DNA of 64,000 bases from Deltaproteobacteria bacterium (GCA_029261795.1 JAJDAP010000039.1:1-64000); one strand, 5' to 3'; positions 27,825-36,894 are shown, counted from the stretch's first letter. The notes: generated by a model from the letters alone, not told the origin. Translations and numbers: made by a program.

Positions 27825-28283
27825 GTGAAAAATCCCTTCGTTCCTAGACGGCTCCTCATCTGCGTGGCGCTGGCCCTCGTCGCCTTCGCGTGCAGCGAGA
27901 GCGAGAACACGGCAGATGAAGTCGTGGTCTACAAATCGCCGACCTGTGGCTGCTGCACCAAGTGGGAGAACCATCTCGCCGAGAACGGATTCCGCGTGCG
28001 GTCGGAGAAACGCGCCGACATGGCCGCCGTGAAGGATGCGAATCAAGTTCCGACGGAAGCGCGCGCTTGTCATACCGCCCTTGTGGGTGGCTACATCATC
28101 GAGGGACACGTCCCCGCAGCCGACATCGAACGTCTGCTGCGTGAGAAGCCGAACATTCGCGGTCTCGCGGTTCCGAACATGCCAATGGGTTCCCCGGGCA
28201 TGGAAGGCCCGTACGCAGAGGCCTACGACGTGCTGGCTCTCCGCGCGGATGGAACCCACGAGGTCTTTTCGAGTTATCCCTGA
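27825..28283 (+). CDS. DUF411 putative metal-binding protein
   Basis: 152 residues from a GTG at 27825, which gives a signal sequence followed by a lipobox-like ALVAFAC. The DUF411 signature is present: VYKSPTCGCCTKWENHL with a CxCC cluster, then VPTEARACHTALVGGYIIEGHVPA and GLAVPNMPMGSPGME. Members are periplasmic proteins often near copper-handling genes and probably bind metal through these Cys and Met residues. No copper exporter is adjacent here. An ATG at 27747 would add 26 residues without signal-peptide character. Confidence 0.85.
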   Translation: MKNPFVPRRLLICVALALVAFACSESENTADEVVVYKSPTCGCCTKWENHLAENGFRVRSEKRADMAAVKDANQVPTEARACHTALVGGYIIEGHVPAADIERLLREKPNIRGLAVPNMPMGSPGMEGPYAEAYDVLALRADGTHEVFSSYP

Positions 28284-28328
28284 ACAGGAACAGGCTCGAT
28301 CCGGGAGCCTGACAATGGAGATAGAGCA

Positions 28329-28883
28329 TTGAACCGCGACCTCGGCCCGCTGGCCGGCCTCGAAGGTGTCTGGGAAGGCGACCACGGCAAGGATTCCGCC
28401 CCGAATCCGGGACGAACCGGAAGCGCCACGAGCGACTATCGGGAGCGGATGGTCTTCGCGCCCACAGGGTTGGTCGAGAACCACGAGCAGCGCCTGTTCG
28501 GCCTTCGTTATTCAACGACGGCGTGGCGGCTCGGCGCCGACGAGCCCTTCCACGAGGAACTCGGCTACTGGTTGTGGGACGGTGGTACGAGCCAGGCGAT
28601 GCGCTGCTTCATGGTGCCCCGCGGCGTGACGATCCTCGCAGGCGGTACGACCACGGCCGACGCGACCTCGTTCGAACTCGCGGCCGAACTCGGCTCGCCG
28701 ACCTACGGAATCTGCTCGAATCCATTCCTCGACGAGAAGTTCAAGACCGTCCGCTACGAGCTGAAGCTCGAGCTGCGCGACCCTGGAACGCTGCACTACT
28801 GGGAAGACACTGTGCTCCAGATGCCTGAAGTGTCCGAGCTCTTCCACCATACGGACGAGAACACGCTCACCAAGGTCAGCTAG
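28329..28883 (+). CDS. nitrobindin-like (heme-binding beta-barrel) protein
   Basis: 184 residues from a TTG start at 28329. The opening GPLAGLEGVWEGDHG is the hallmark of the DUF1794/FABP-like heme-binding family, followed by Arg- and Tyr-rich strands (YRERMVFAP, GLRYSTTAWR). A C-terminal LHYWEDTVLQMP suits the proximal region but the usual final histidine is not certain. Such barrels bind ferric heme or small hydrophobic ligands. It follows DUF411 by 45 bp on the same strand, so the two may share a transcript. Confidence 0.7.
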   Translation: MNRDLGPLAGLEGVWEGDHGKDSAPNPGRTGSATSDYRERMVFAPTGLVENHEQRLFGLRYSTTAWRLGADEPFHEELGYWLWDGGTSQAMRCFMVPRGVTILAGGTTTADATSFELAAELGSPTYGICSNPFLDEKFKTVRYELKLELRDPGTLHYWEDTVLQMPEVSELFHHTDENTLTKVS

Positions 28884-28910
28884 CGATTCTCAGACGGTCA
28901 GAAGAAACGC

Positions 28911-29756
28911 CTAGCTTCCCAGTCGCCGGTGCCAACGGACGTCCGGCTCGCGGCCGCCCGGGCTCGAGCGCAGGTCGGCCTCGGAGACCCGTCCAACGGC
29001 GGACGCTGTCGTCGCGCCCTCCAGATTCGCTGTGACGGCGGTCGTCAGGCGGGAGGGCGCAGCGAGGCGAGCATCCTTGCCAGATCGGCTCGCAACGAAG
29101 TCATCCCGCGAAGTGAAGGCGTTCAACAGGATGTTGGTCGCGCGCTGGTCCCAGAGAGAACTCTCGCACTGAATCGCGCCGCGGTCGGTGCCGTAATCGT
29201 GCCCCATGAAGACGCGGGTTTGATCGGGGAGGTCTCGGTACACGCGGTAGACAGAGTCGAAGAGCATGTCCGGAGAGCCGCCCAGGAAGTCGCAGCGGCC
29301 GGTTCCCTGATCCGGCTGAAGCAGGAGATCGCCTACGAAGAGAGCATCTTCGACGAGGTAGCTGACGCACGCCGCGGTGTGCCCGGGCGTGTAGAAGACC
29401 GTGACCTCGAGCGGCCCCACCGCGATCCGCTCGCCGTCCTCCAGGAAGTCGTCGAACGCTTCCGGTGCGGACTCGCCGCCAATCGCGTCCGCGAGATCGC
29501 GGACCAGCGCACCGATCGCTACGCGCGCACCGTATCGGCGCCGCAGGAGAGGGGCGGCGGAAACGTGGTCCATGTGGAGGTGGGTTTCGAGAACGAAGGG
29601 CACCGCCAGACCCTGGCGGTCGATCTCGTCGAGGAGTCGCTCCTGGACACCCGTGCTCGGATCGACGACGAACCCGACGCGAGCCTGATCCTCCCACGCG
29701 AGGTAGCTCAGCGTCTCGGTCGCCTGACAGTAGAAATCTCGAACCTGGAGCCCCAT
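28911..29756 (-). CDS. MBL-fold hydrolase, persulfide-dioxygenase-like
   Basis: 281 residues from the ATG at 29756 with a strong AAGGAGG seven bases upstream. Metallo-beta-lactamase fold: LETHLHMDHVSA (HxHxDH), YTPGHTAACVSYL, ALFVGDLLLQPD and FMGHDYG. It resembles the sulfur-handling group of ETHE1/Blh-type persulfide dioxygenases, like the protein at 36895-37773. Its last 60 residues (from about 220) differ: the conserved LPSIQxNIRxG and NG..YLKxPL end of the paralogue is absent and the tail is Arg/Ser-rich. A frameshift in the tail is possible. Function is inferred from the core motifs. Confidence 0.75.
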   Translation of the reverse strand: MGLQVRDFYCQATETLSYLAWEDQARVGFVVDPSTGVQERLLDEIDRQGLAVPFVLETHLHMDHVSAAPLLRRRYGARVAIGALVRDLADAIGGESAPEAFDDFLEDGERIAVGPLEVTVFYTPGHTAACVSYLVEDALFVGDLLLQPDQGTGRCDFLGGSPDMLFDSVYRVYRDLPDQTRVFMGHDYGTDRGAIQCESSLWDQRATNILLNAFTSRDDFVASRSGKDARLAAPSRLTTAVTANLEGATTASAVGRVSEADLRSSPGGREPDVRWHRRLGS

Positions 29757-29836
29757 CACCGATCCTCCTTGAAGAGGATTATCGTGCACTGCAGGCCGAA
29801 TCTCTTTGCGTTGTTGGCCTCAATACGGTGAAATAC

Positions 29837-29886
29837 GGAGATATTCTCCTCTAATATTCCGAATGGAGAGGATTTTTATTCTCTCC
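29837..29886. promoter_or_regulatory. two palindromes with GGAGA/TCTCC arms in the divergent promoter
   Basis: GGAGA-TAT-TCTCC at 29837-29849 and GGAGAG-N10-CTCTCC at 29865-29886 share the same half-site. They lie in an AT-rich gap between the MBL-fold gene (leftward) and the PEP-CTERM gene (rightward). They could be operator sites for one dimeric regulator, or the second could act as a hairpin. No regulator gene is adjacent. Confidence 0.45.
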
Positions 29887-29961
29887 GGGTCGAGTCCAGC
29901 CAGCGATGGAAACCCTCGGCAGGCCGCAGCCACAATCGCGGCTGCGGTGCCACTCATCCCC

Positions 29962-31005
29962 ATGAACCGAGGACACCATCGAGCGGGTGGTTTCGTGTGC
30001 GCTGTCGCGACTGGCCTGACTGGCCTTCTTGTCAGCACGGCGGCGAGCGCCATCAGCATCGTCGATCCGGGCCAGGGTCCCGTCGCGATCACGGGGATCG
30101 GCAACCCCGAGCTCTCGGGCATCACGCATCAGGCCGGAGACCGCTACCTGTCCGTCGCCGATAGCGGCGCGGAGCTCCACGCACTGGATATCGCGGTGGA
30201 CGGAACCAGCGGCGCCATCACCAGCGTCGGTTCCCCGGGCTTCACGACGCTGAACGCGGGGACGGACCTCGAAGGTGTCGCGTGGAGCGCGAATCGCGGC
30301 ACTATCTTCGTGTCGGACGAGATGGGCGCGGCGATTCGAGAATACGACCCCGTCACGGGAAACGTGCTTGGCGCGCTGGCGGTACCCGCGGTCTTCGCGA
30401 ACGCGCATCTCAACCTGAGCCTCGAGTCTCTCAGCCTCGCGCCCGACGAGAGCATGCTCTGGACCGCCAATGAAGCAGCGCTGATGATCGACGGCCCGAC
30501 CGCGCTGCCGACCGCGGGCACCTGGGTCCGACTCCAGAGCTTCGATTCCTCCCTCGCGCCTGACCAGCAGCTCGCCTACCGGAGTGAGCCGTTCGCTGGA
30601 ATCCTCGGAATCACGGATCTGGCAGCACTCCCGGACGGCCGACTCCTGGTGCTGGAGCGCACGCTGGGAACTCTCGGCTTCAGCGCGAGCATCTTCGCTG
30701 TCGATCCCCGATCCGGCAGTGACGTCGCCGGCGTGGCCGATCTGAGTGCCGGCGGGTTCACACCCGTCGCCAAGCAGCTGCTGTGGAGCGAGGTCACGGG
30801 ATTGGAGAACTTCGAGGGAATGACCCTTGGCCGCACCCTGGCAGGTGGCGAGCAGAGCCTGTTGCTCGTCTCCGACGGGGGTGGTAGCCGCCCTCCGACC
30901 CTGATCGGACTGCGGCTGCTCGTACCCGAACCCTCGACCTTCGTATTGCTGGCTGGCGGTGCGATCCTCGGCCAGGGGTGTAAGACCCGGCGCCGCCGAC
31001 GCTAG
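29962..31005 (+). CDS. PEP-CTERM secreted protein, esterase/phytase-like propeller
   Basis: 347 residues from the ATG at 29962. A signal peptide ends near STAASA. The body resembles the esterase-like-activity-of-phytase domain: blocks such as ITDLAALPDGRLLVLERT, DLEGVAWSANRGTIFVSDE and ENFEGMTLG, which form a beta-propeller. The end, VPEPSTFVLLAGGAIL plus a run of arginines, is a PEP-CTERM sorting signal (exosortase substrate), so the protein is exported and processed. No exosortase gene is in the window. Confidence 0.82.
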   Translation: MNRGHHRAGGFVCAVATGLTGLLVSTAASAISIVDPGQGPVAITGIGNPELSGITHQAGDRYLSVADSGAELHALDIAVDGTSGAITSVGSPGFTTLNAGTDLEGVAWSANRGTIFVSDEMGAAIREYDPVTGNVLGALAVPAVFANAHLNLSLESLSLAPDESMLWTANEAALMIDGPTALPTAGTWVRLQSFDSSLAPDQQLAYRSEPFAGILGITDLAALPDGRLLVLERTLGTLGFSASIFAVDPRSGSDVAGVADLSAGGFTPVAKQLLWSEVTGLENFEGMTLGRTLAGGEQSLLLVSDGGGSRPPTLIGLRLLVPEPSTFVLLAGGAILGQGCKTRRRRR

Positions 31006-31078
31006 CTGCGGGGCGGGGCTGTGCCTCCCGGCGGTTTCTTCCTTTGGCTACGTTTGGAAGTGCTGGAGGCTGCCGAGG

Positions 31079-31861
31079 ATGTTGACCACCGTACGCGCAG
31101 GACTGCGCGATTTCGATGGGACCGAGCGCAGCTCCGTCCGCGCGCTCTACCGGGACAACCACGCCCTCCAGACCCTGGAGTGCGTGCGCGAGAAGCGGCG
31201 GGAGTTCCTGGCACTCGATCGTTCGCGCGTGAGCGTGTGGGCCGCGCTCGAGGCGCTCGACGAGATCGTGGACGAGAGCGACCCCGACCTCGCTCGTTCG
31301 CAGTTGGATCACGCGATTCAAACGGCCGAGGCCATCCGGGCCGCGGGCGAACCGCGTTGGCTCATCCTGACCGGGTTCATTCATGACCTGGGCAAGATGC
31401 TATGCGTGTTCGGCGAACCCCAATGGGCCGTGGTCGGCGATACCTTCCCCGTCGGTTGCCGCTTCGACGAACGCATCGTGTACCCGGAACTGTTCGCGGC
31501 GAATCCGGACGCCGCCCACCCTCTCTACTCGACCCGCCTCGGCATCTACCACGAGCATTGCGGCCTCGACCAGGTGCTCATGTCCTGGGGCCACGATGAG
31601 TACCTCTACCACGTCGTCGGCCGTCACCTCCCAGGTCCTGGCGCCGCCATCATCCGCTACCACTCGTTCTATGCCGCCCATCACGAGCGCGCCTACGACT
31701 ACCTGATGGATGCCGTCGACGCTGAGCGCATGGCCTGGCTGCGCCGCTTCAGTGCCTATGACCTCTATTCGAAGAGCGAGCGACCACCGGACTGGCCCGG
31801 CCTGCGCGGCTACTACGAGGAGCTGGTCGCCGAGTTCCTACCCGAGAACCTGATGTGGTAG
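31079..31861 (+). CDS. myo-inositol oxygenase (MIOX)
   Basis: 260 residues from the ATG at 31079, close to the roughly 280-residue animal enzyme. Di-iron ligands appear in order: DHAIQTAEAIR (His78), FIHDLGK (His102-Asp103), YHEHCGLDQVLMSWGHDEY (His172 region) and IIRYHSFY (His195). MIOX opens myo-inositol to glucuronate with O2. It is well known in eukaryotes and scattered in bacteria. No inositol transporter or uronate gene adjoins it, so the pathway partner is unseen. It follows the PEP-CTERM gene by 73 bp. Confidence 0.9.
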   Translation: MLTTVRAGLRDFDGTERSSVRALYRDNHALQTLECVREKRREFLALDRSRVSVWAALEALDEIVDESDPDLARSQLDHAIQTAEAIRAAGEPRWLILTGFIHDLGKMLCVFGEPQWAVVGDTFPVGCRFDERIVYPELFAANPDAAHPLYSTRLGIYHEHCGLDQVLMSWGHDEYLYHVVGRHLPGPGAAIIRYHSFYAAHHERAYDYLMDAVDAERMAWLRRFSAYDLYSKSERPPDWPGLRGYYEELVAEFLPENLMW

Positions 31862-31963
31862 AGGCCCGAGCCCGGCCGGTCCGAGCAGATCCGATCCTCC
31901 GCACCCGATCTTCGACGAATGAGACGGACCCTTCGGAATGAGCGAGCGAAGACCGGCGGTCGC

Positions 31964-32821
31964 TCAGCCTCCGAGAAACGGCTCGAGCGCCGCGAGGCTC
32001 TCGGCTTCAGCGAGCAGCGGCGCATGCCCACGATCGGGAATGGTGGCCTGCTTCAGGCTCGGCTTCTCGCGCGCCATTCGCGCCAGGGTCGCTTCCGAAA
32101 GGATGTCACTCGTGGCGCCACGGAGGACGAGGACTGGCAGATCGCCGATGGCATTCCAGACCGGCCACAGGTCGGGCGCGGCGCTGTCCGAGGAGCCGGC
32201 GGCCTGGGAGATTGCCGGGTCGTAGTCGGGCCGGATCGCACCATCAGCTGCACGGACCGAGCCTCGTCTGGCCTGTCGGATCCATGCAGCATCGTCGAGG
32301 CCGGGAAAGGCGACCTCGTAGATCGCCCTCGCCGCGGCGCCGGCCTCCTCCCAGCTCGCCTGCGAGGTCCCTTGGCCGACATAGGATTGGATCCGTGCGA
32401 GACCCTTCGGATCGATCTCGGGGCCAACGTCATTCAACGCGATACGTTCGACTCGCGTCGGGTGCATCACGGCGAGCATCATCGCCAGCATTCCGCCTAG
32501 CGACGTGCCCACGATCGCGACACGATCCGCACCCGCATCTCCGAGCAACTCGATCAGGTCGTCGGCATAGCTTTGCGGGACGTAGCGCTCCGGCTTCGGA
32601 TCGTAGGCGGAGCGGCCACGGCCGCGGAGATCCGGGCACAGCAGACGACGCGTCGCGGCGATCCGCGCCGCGAACTCGTCGAAATCCCGATGGTTCCGGG
32701 TCAAGCCCGGAATGCAGAGGACGGGCGCGAGTTCGCTCTCCGGCGGTCCCTCGAATTCCTGGTAGTAGAGCAGGAGTCCGTCGCGGTTGGTGAAGTGTCG
32801 ATCGATGCCGGGCTTTCCCAT
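31964..32821 (-). CDS. alpha/beta hydrolase
   Basis: 285 residues. Nucleophile elbow GTSLGG (Ser in VAIVGTSLGGMLAMM), oxyanion-hole region CIPGLTRNHRDFDEF, acid region VLVLRGATSDILS and catalytic His in DRGHAPLL. This is a complete alpha/beta hydrolase of the epoxide-hydrolase/esterase/haloalkane group; the substrate is open. It converges with the inositol oxygenase gene and is divergent from soxC with a 124-bp gap. Confidence 0.88.
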   Translation of the reverse strand: MGKPGIDRHFTNRDGLLLYYQEFEGPPESELAPVLCIPGLTRNHRDFDEFAARIAATRRLLCPDLRGRGRSAYDPKPERYVPQSYADDLIELLGDAGADRVAIVGTSLGGMLAMMLAVMHPTRVERIALNDVGPEIDPKGLARIQSYVGQGTSQASWEEAGAAARAIYEVAFPGLDDAAWIRQARRGSVRAADGAIRPDYDPAISQAAGSSDSAAPDLWPVWNAIGDLPVLVLRGATSDILSEATLARMAREKPSLKQATIPDRGHAPLLAEAESLAALEPFLGG

Positions 32822-32945
32822 TTCGTGAGGCTACAACGGGAAGGCCTCGAGGGACATGGATCCATGTCCTCGACCCGCCTGGCCCACACTGCTGACGCAA
32901 CGGCCGCGCTTGAAGCCCTCCGATGCAGTCGGATACCATGCCGCC

Positions 32946-34205
32946 ATGCGCGACTTGACCGCGGTGGCAGGAGGAGGGCTTCTCCATCGACGCGCGTTCC
33001 TGGGCGGCGCACTCGCGATCCCGGGCGGGTTGGTGCTCGGATCGGCGGCGCTTGCTGGGCCCCTTGTCGACCCCGTGTGGTCCCATCGACCCGGAGCCCT
33101 GCCCCGCGGCTATGGGATGCCGTCGCCTGCCGAAGGGCACGTCGCGCGCATTCCGTTCACGCCGTTCCCGGGCATCGCCCCGGGGGCGGCAGCCTCCTTC
33201 TCGCCGCTCTCTCGGTTGCGCGGTCGGATCACTCCCAACGGGCTGCACTTCGAACGCCACCATTCCGGCGTGCCCGCCATCGACCCCGGGAAGCACGTGC
33301 TCGCGATCCATGGACGAGTGAAACGGCCGCTCTCGTTTCGGGTCGAAGATCTGCTCCGCTATCCGACGGTGACAAGACAGCTCTTCCTCGAGTGCGCAGG
33401 CAACAGTCTCCTCCAGGCGGCGCCGGAGCCGAGCGAGAAACCCTGCGCGGTGATTCACGGACTGGTTTCGTGCAGCGAGTGGACGGGCGTGCCGCTCTCC
33501 GTGTTGTTGGACGAGGTGGGTCCGACGGAGGAGGCACACTGGGCGATCGCCGAGGGCGCTGACGCTGCGAGGATGAACCGAAGCGTTCCCATGGAGAAGT
33601 TATTCGACGACGCGCTGATCGCGCTCTACCAGAATGGCGAACGGCTACGGCCCGAGCAGGGCTACCCGCTGCGATTGTTGCTGCCAGGCTGGGAGGGAAA
33701 CACCAGCGTCAAATGGCTACGGCGGCTCGAACTTGCACCTGGCCCCGTTCATTCCCGCGAGGAGACTGCGCGCTACTCGGATCGCCTGGCCGACGGCAAG
33801 GCGCTCCAGTTCACATTCGAAATGGGTGTGAAGTCGGTGATCACCCATCCTTCAGCAGGACTCGATCTCTCTGGCTCGGGCCTCTACGAGCTCTCGGGAA
33901 TCTGCTGGTCCGGCGCCGGACGGGTTCGTCGCGTCGAGGTGAGCGCTGACGGAGGGGCGAGCTGGGCTGACGCAGAACTGGAGGCGCCGGTGCTCTCGCG
34001 CTGCCTGGCGCGATTCCGAATTCCGTGGCACTGGCAGGGAGGCCCCGCGTTGCTGCTCTCCCGCGCGACCGATGAGACGGGCGCAACCCAACCTTCGCGC
34101 GACGTCTGGCTCGAACGCTATGCGCCGGCGCAGATCTACCACTGCAACGCGATCCAGGCCTGGCAGGTGGAGCCATCGGGCCGTGTGCGGGCAGCCTTTA
34201 CGTGA
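32946..34205 (+). CDS. soxC: sulfane/sulfite dehydrogenase molybdenum subunit SoxC
   Basis: 419 residues from the ATG at 32946. A twin-arginine export signal (HRRAFLGGALAIPGG) leads into a sulfite-oxidase-fold molybdenum domain with LFLECAGNS, whose Cys is the expected molybdenum ligand, then a C-terminal dimerisation domain (GVKSVITHPSAGLDL, VEVSADGGASWADAEL). SoxC with SoxD oxidises the sulfane sulfur held on SoxYZ in the periplasm. It overlaps the cytochrome gene by 4 bp (GTGA). The carrier and thiosulfate-cleavage genes are not in the window, so a stand-alone sulfite-dehydrogenase role is also possible. Confidence 0.88.
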   Translation: MRDLTAVAGGGLLHRRAFLGGALAIPGGLVLGSAALAGPLVDPVWSHRPGALPRGYGMPSPAEGHVARIPFTPFPGIAPGAAASFSPLSRLRGRITPNGLHFERHHSGVPAIDPGKHVLAIHGRVKRPLSFRVEDLLRYPTVTRQLFLECAGNSLLQAAPEPSEKPCAVIHGLVSCSEWTGVPLSVLLDEVGPTEEAHWAIAEGADAARMNRSVPMEKLFDDALIALYQNGERLRPEQGYPLRLLLPGWEGNTSVKWLRRLELAPGPVHSREETARYSDRLADGKALQFTFEMGVKSVITHPSAGLDLSGSGLYELSGICWSGAGRVRRVEVSADGGASWADAELEAPVLSRCLARFRIPWHWQGGPALLLSRATDETGATQPSRDVWLERYAPAQIYHCNAIQAWQVEPSGRVRAAFT

Positions 34206-34705
34206 GACGGCCGGCACATCTCGCAGCCTTCCTGCTGATTGTGGGTTGCGCAACGGGCTCCGACCCTGCCGCGCGCGGGCCGGCTCTGGGCACGGACATC
34301 GACGAGGCTGACCTGGCCGTCTGGAACATCGACGTTCGACCCGATGGTGTGGGCTTGCCGCCGGGGAGCGGATCGGCGGCAGAGGGTGAGCCTCTCTACG
34401 CGCAACGCTGCGCCCACTGCCACGGCATCGACGGCACGGACGGGCCCGCCGGGCCGCTGGCGGGAGAGGACGTAACCGTCGGGACCTTCTGGCCCTATGC
34501 CACCACGCTATTCGACTACCTGCGACGTGCGATGCCGTACGAAGCGCCTGGCTCCCTCACCGACGACGAACTCTATGCCCTGACCGCCCACGTCCTCCAT
34601 CTCAACGGGATCGTCGGGCGCACCGCGCGCCTCGATCGCACCACGTTGCCCGCTGTGGTGATGCCGAACCGTCAGGGCTTCCGGTCCGACTGGAAACCGC
34701 GCTAG
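34202..34705 (+). CDS. soxD: cytochrome c subunit SoxD-like
   Basis: 167 residues from a GTG overlapping the soxC stop. Lipobox LLIVGCA near residue 15 tethers it in the periplasm. One haem site CAHCH, then a [15 protein letters not shown] segment and a C-terminal [10 protein letters not shown] likely carrying the axial Met. It is the single-haem form of SoxD, shorter than the two-domain protein of Paracoccus. It accepts electrons from SoxC. It converges with the DoxX gene and the two stop codons share CTAG (34702-34705). Confidence 0.82.
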   Translation: MRRPAHLAAFLLIVGCATGSDPAARGPALGTDIDEADLAVWNIDVRPDGVGLPPGSGSAAEGEPLYAQRCAHCHGIDGTDGPAGPLAGEDVTVGTFWPYATTLFDYLRRAMPYEAPGSLTDDELYALTAHVLHLNGIVGRTARLDRTTLPAVVMPNRQGFRSDWKPR

Positions 34706-35151
34706 CCGACATCCCGACTCGGCCGCGAGGCGGAAGCCAGCGAATCGATCGCGATTGCGCCGGCACCGCGAACCATGAAATGGAACAGGCCGCCGAACAG
34801 CGCAACGTTCTTGAAGAGCGGACCGATATGCGTCGGATCGCCGACATGGGTCGTTAGCGTGATCGGCACCAGGGTGAGGAACAATCCCGCAGCGGCGATT
34901 CGCGTCTGGAAGCCGAATGCCAGGGCGATTCCGCCCAACACCAGTGCGACGCCACTCATGGTCATGAGAACCTCCGGCGGTCCGAGGTAGCTCGCCAGAT
35001 ATCCAAGTGGCGCGGCTTCGAGTCTCGCGAGCATCACGTCCTTCTGACCGAAATGGCCCAACCCGGCCACGATGAAGATCAGGCTGAACAGGACTCGAAA
35101 ACCGAGGTCCGAGGCACGACCGAACCTTGCTTCGAGTTGCGCCAGGATCAT
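34702..35151 (-). CDS. DoxX-family membrane protein
   Basis: 149 residues from the ATG at 35151. Four membrane stretches ([62 protein letters not shown]) and the family motif near AGLGHF. DoxX proteins are small quinone-linked or regulator-like membrane proteins; DoxD/DoxX types are tied to thiosulfate and sulfur oxidation, which fits the setting. It overlaps the upstream small membrane gene by 4 bp (ATGA). Confidence 0.85.
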   Translation of the reverse strand: MILAQLEARFGRASDLGFRVLFSLIFIVAGLGHFGQKDVMLARLEAAPLGYLASYLGPPEVLMTMSGVALVLGGIALAFGFQTRIAAAGLFLTLVPITLTTHVGDPTHIGPLFKNVALFGGLFHFMVRGAGAIAIDSLASASRPSRDVG

Positions 35152-35354
35152 TCGAACAACCGCTCGCCCATCGGGAACAACGCGAAGCAGCCGCCGGCGA
35201 CTGCGCCCCCGATGATCTTTCCGGCCGGGTGCGACGGTCCGAGATCGAACCACAGGGTGAGCCCGGCACCAGCGATGGCCCCCACGAGGACGTAGGCCAC
35301 CAGCAGGGGGCGCTCTTTACAGAACCGGGCGAAGGGTTCCAGGCGAACAGACAT
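35148..35354 (-). CDS. small membrane protein (68 residues)
   Basis: 68 residues: a charged start ([16 protein letters not shown]), one clear membrane helix ([20 protein letters not shown]), then a Gly-rich second hydrophobic stretch ([14 protein letters not shown]). I do not recognise the family. It lies between the sigma-54 activator and DoxX in one leftward unit (ATGA junction with DoxX), so it is probably part of the sulfur module, perhaps a membrane anchor or quinone-site partner of DoxX (inference). Confidence 0.65.
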   Translation of the reverse strand: MSVRLEPFARFCKERPLLVAYVLVGAIAGAGLTLWFDLGPSHPAGKIIGGAVAGGCFALFPMGERLFE

Positions 35355-35372
35355 GTGAGACTCCTGTGATGG

Positions 35373-36731
35373 CTAGAGGCCGTGTTGCTTTCGTTTCCTC
35401 CAGAAAGTTGCACGACTCATGCCAAGCCTGTTCGCAGCCGCGTTGACCTTGCCCCCCTCGAGTTGGAGCGCCTCGCGAATCTTCTCGCGCTCGCTTTGGG
35501 AGCCCACATCCGCATGCAGTGATTCCGGCGGTTCGCCATCCTCTGCGAACTCGGGGGGCAACTCCTCCAGGCGGAGTTCCTCCCCACGCCCGACCGCGAA
35601 CGCGAACTCCACGGCGTTGCGAAGCTCCCGGATGTTCCCCGGCCACGTGTGGTTCAGCAGGGCACGCATCGCATCCGGCGCGATGGTCTCGACGTGGCGC
35701 GGCCCCGCCTGATTGAACTGGCGAAGGAAGAAGCGAAGCAACACTTCGACATCGCCACGACGATCACGCAGGGGAGGAAGGAGGATCGGTACGACCCGCA
35801 GGCGGTACATCAGATCCTCGCGAAAGCGCCCCGCGGCCACTTCTCTCTTGAGTGCGCGATGCGTCGCCGCAACGACGCGCACGTCGACGGCGACTTCCTC
35901 GGAAGCGCCAACCGGCGTCACCACACGCTCCTCGAGCACGCGGAGGAGCTTGCTCTGGGTCTCGAGCGGCAGTTCCGCGACCTCGTCCAGGAACAGCGTA
36001 CCCCCGTCGGCCTGTCGAAAGAGACCCTTCCTGTCCTTGACGGCTCCGGTGAATGCGCCGCGGACATGACCGAAGAGCTCGCTCTCCAGCAACCCGGGCG
36101 TCAACGCTGCACAATTCACGGCCACGAAGGGGCCCGCAGCGCGATGACTCTCGAGGTGAACGGCTCGCGCGACCAGTTCCTTGCCGGAGCCGCTTTCGCC
36201 GCGAACGAGGACGGTCGCGTCCGTCTCGGCGACGTTGCGAATCGTCTGAAACGCTCGCCGCATGGCGGCGTCCCGACTAACGATTCTGTGGAATTCCTCG
36301 GCGTCTGGCGGCAGCAGCACGGTCTCCGCGACCACGCCCTCTTCCAGCTGAGCCGGCCCGGTCGGGATGAGCACTTCGATGCCGCCGAGGAAGTCGCCTG
36401 CATCGTCGAAGAAACCCTTCGCGAATTTCTTCGTCGGAACCCAGCGCTCGTCCGCCCGGTACAACTCGAGTGGGAACCCGGACACCGCGCCGTACTTCGC
36501 GATGCCGCAGCCGATCATGCAGGTTCTGCACCGGATCGAACTCAGGCACAACCGGCCAAGGGCTTCTTCTCGCGAGAAGCCGAGCACCCGCTCGGCCCCC
36601 GAACTCCAGAAGATGATGTTGCGCTCGGCATCCACGGCAAAGACGGCTGCGTCCGGAAGGAGTTCGGCAAGGGATCGAAAAGCCTCCTCGAAGCCGACCG
36701 TCTGGAGAAGGCCTTCCAGAGCGTCTTCCAT
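35373..36731 (-). CDS. sigma-54-dependent activator with Cys-rich PAS sensor (FisR-like)
   Basis: 452 residues: an N-terminal PAS-like sensor (about 18-125), an AAA+ sigma-54 activator domain with Walker A GESGSGKE (178-185) and GAFTGA loop (225-230), and a Fis-type HTH at the end ([18 protein letters not shown]). The sensor holds Cys62, Cys68, Cys71 and Cys75, arranged as C-x5-C-x2-C-x3-C. FisR-type activators sense sulfane sulfur through such Cys and switch on persulfide dioxygenase and related genes. Here the divergent neighbour is just such an enzyme, with palindromes and a -24/-12 promoter between them, so autogenous and operon control is likely. Confidence 0.85.
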   Translation of the reverse strand: MEDALEGLLQTVGFEEAFRSLAELLPDAAVFAVDAERNIIFWSSGAERVLGFSREEALGRLCLSSIRCRTCMIGCGIAKYGAVSGFPLELYRADERWVPTKKFAKGFFDDAGDFLGGIEVLIPTGPAQLEEGVVAETVLLPPDAEEFHRIVSRDAAMRRAFQTIRNVAETDATVLVRGESGSGKELVARAVHLESHRAAGPFVAVNCAALTPGLLESELFGHVRGAFTGAVKDRKGLFRQADGGTLFLDEVAELPLETQSKLLRVLEERVVTPVGASEEVAVDVRVVAATHRALKREVAAGRFREDLMYRLRVVPILLPPLRDRRGDVEVLLRFFLRQFNQAGPRHVETIAPDAMRALLNHTWPGNIRELRNAVEFAFAVGRGEELRLEELPPEFAEDGEPPESLHADVGSQSEREKIREALQLEGGKVNAAANRLGMSRATFWRKRKQHGL

Positions 36732-36775
36732 GCTTCCCTCCTTTTGCGTTTCACGATGTATCTCGTGATACTGAA

Positions 36776-36802
36776 TGAAACGTAGTACGTTTCATATGAA
36801 AC
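36776..36802. promoter_or_regulatory. candidate FisR-like upstream activating sites
   Basis: Two overlapping perfect palindromes: TGAAACGT-AGT-ACGTTTCA (36776-36794) and GTTTCATATGAAAC (36789-36802), so TGAAAC/GTTTCA half-sites occur three times; a fourth GTTTCA lies at 36748-36753. They sit 65-91 bp before the -24 element of the promoter at 36867, the normal place for enhancer sites of a sigma-54 activator. Binding is inferred. Confidence 0.65.
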
Positions 36803-36866
36803 ACCAAGTAGTCTGTGAAGTGGACGAGTCCGGTCGATATCCAGGCAATTTGAACCACACGGTTGC

Positions 36867-36882
36867 TGGCACGTGATGTGCA
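36867..36882 (+). promoter_or_regulatory. sigma-54 (-24/-12) promoter for the sulfur operon
   Basis: TGGCAC-N5-GTGCA matches the TGGCAC-N5-TTGCA consensus at all but one base, with GG and GC exactly 12 bp apart. Transcription would start near 36893, only two bases before the ATG at 36895, so the transcript would be nearly leaderless. Confidence 0.6.
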
Positions 36883-36894
36883 ACGCCATGTCTC

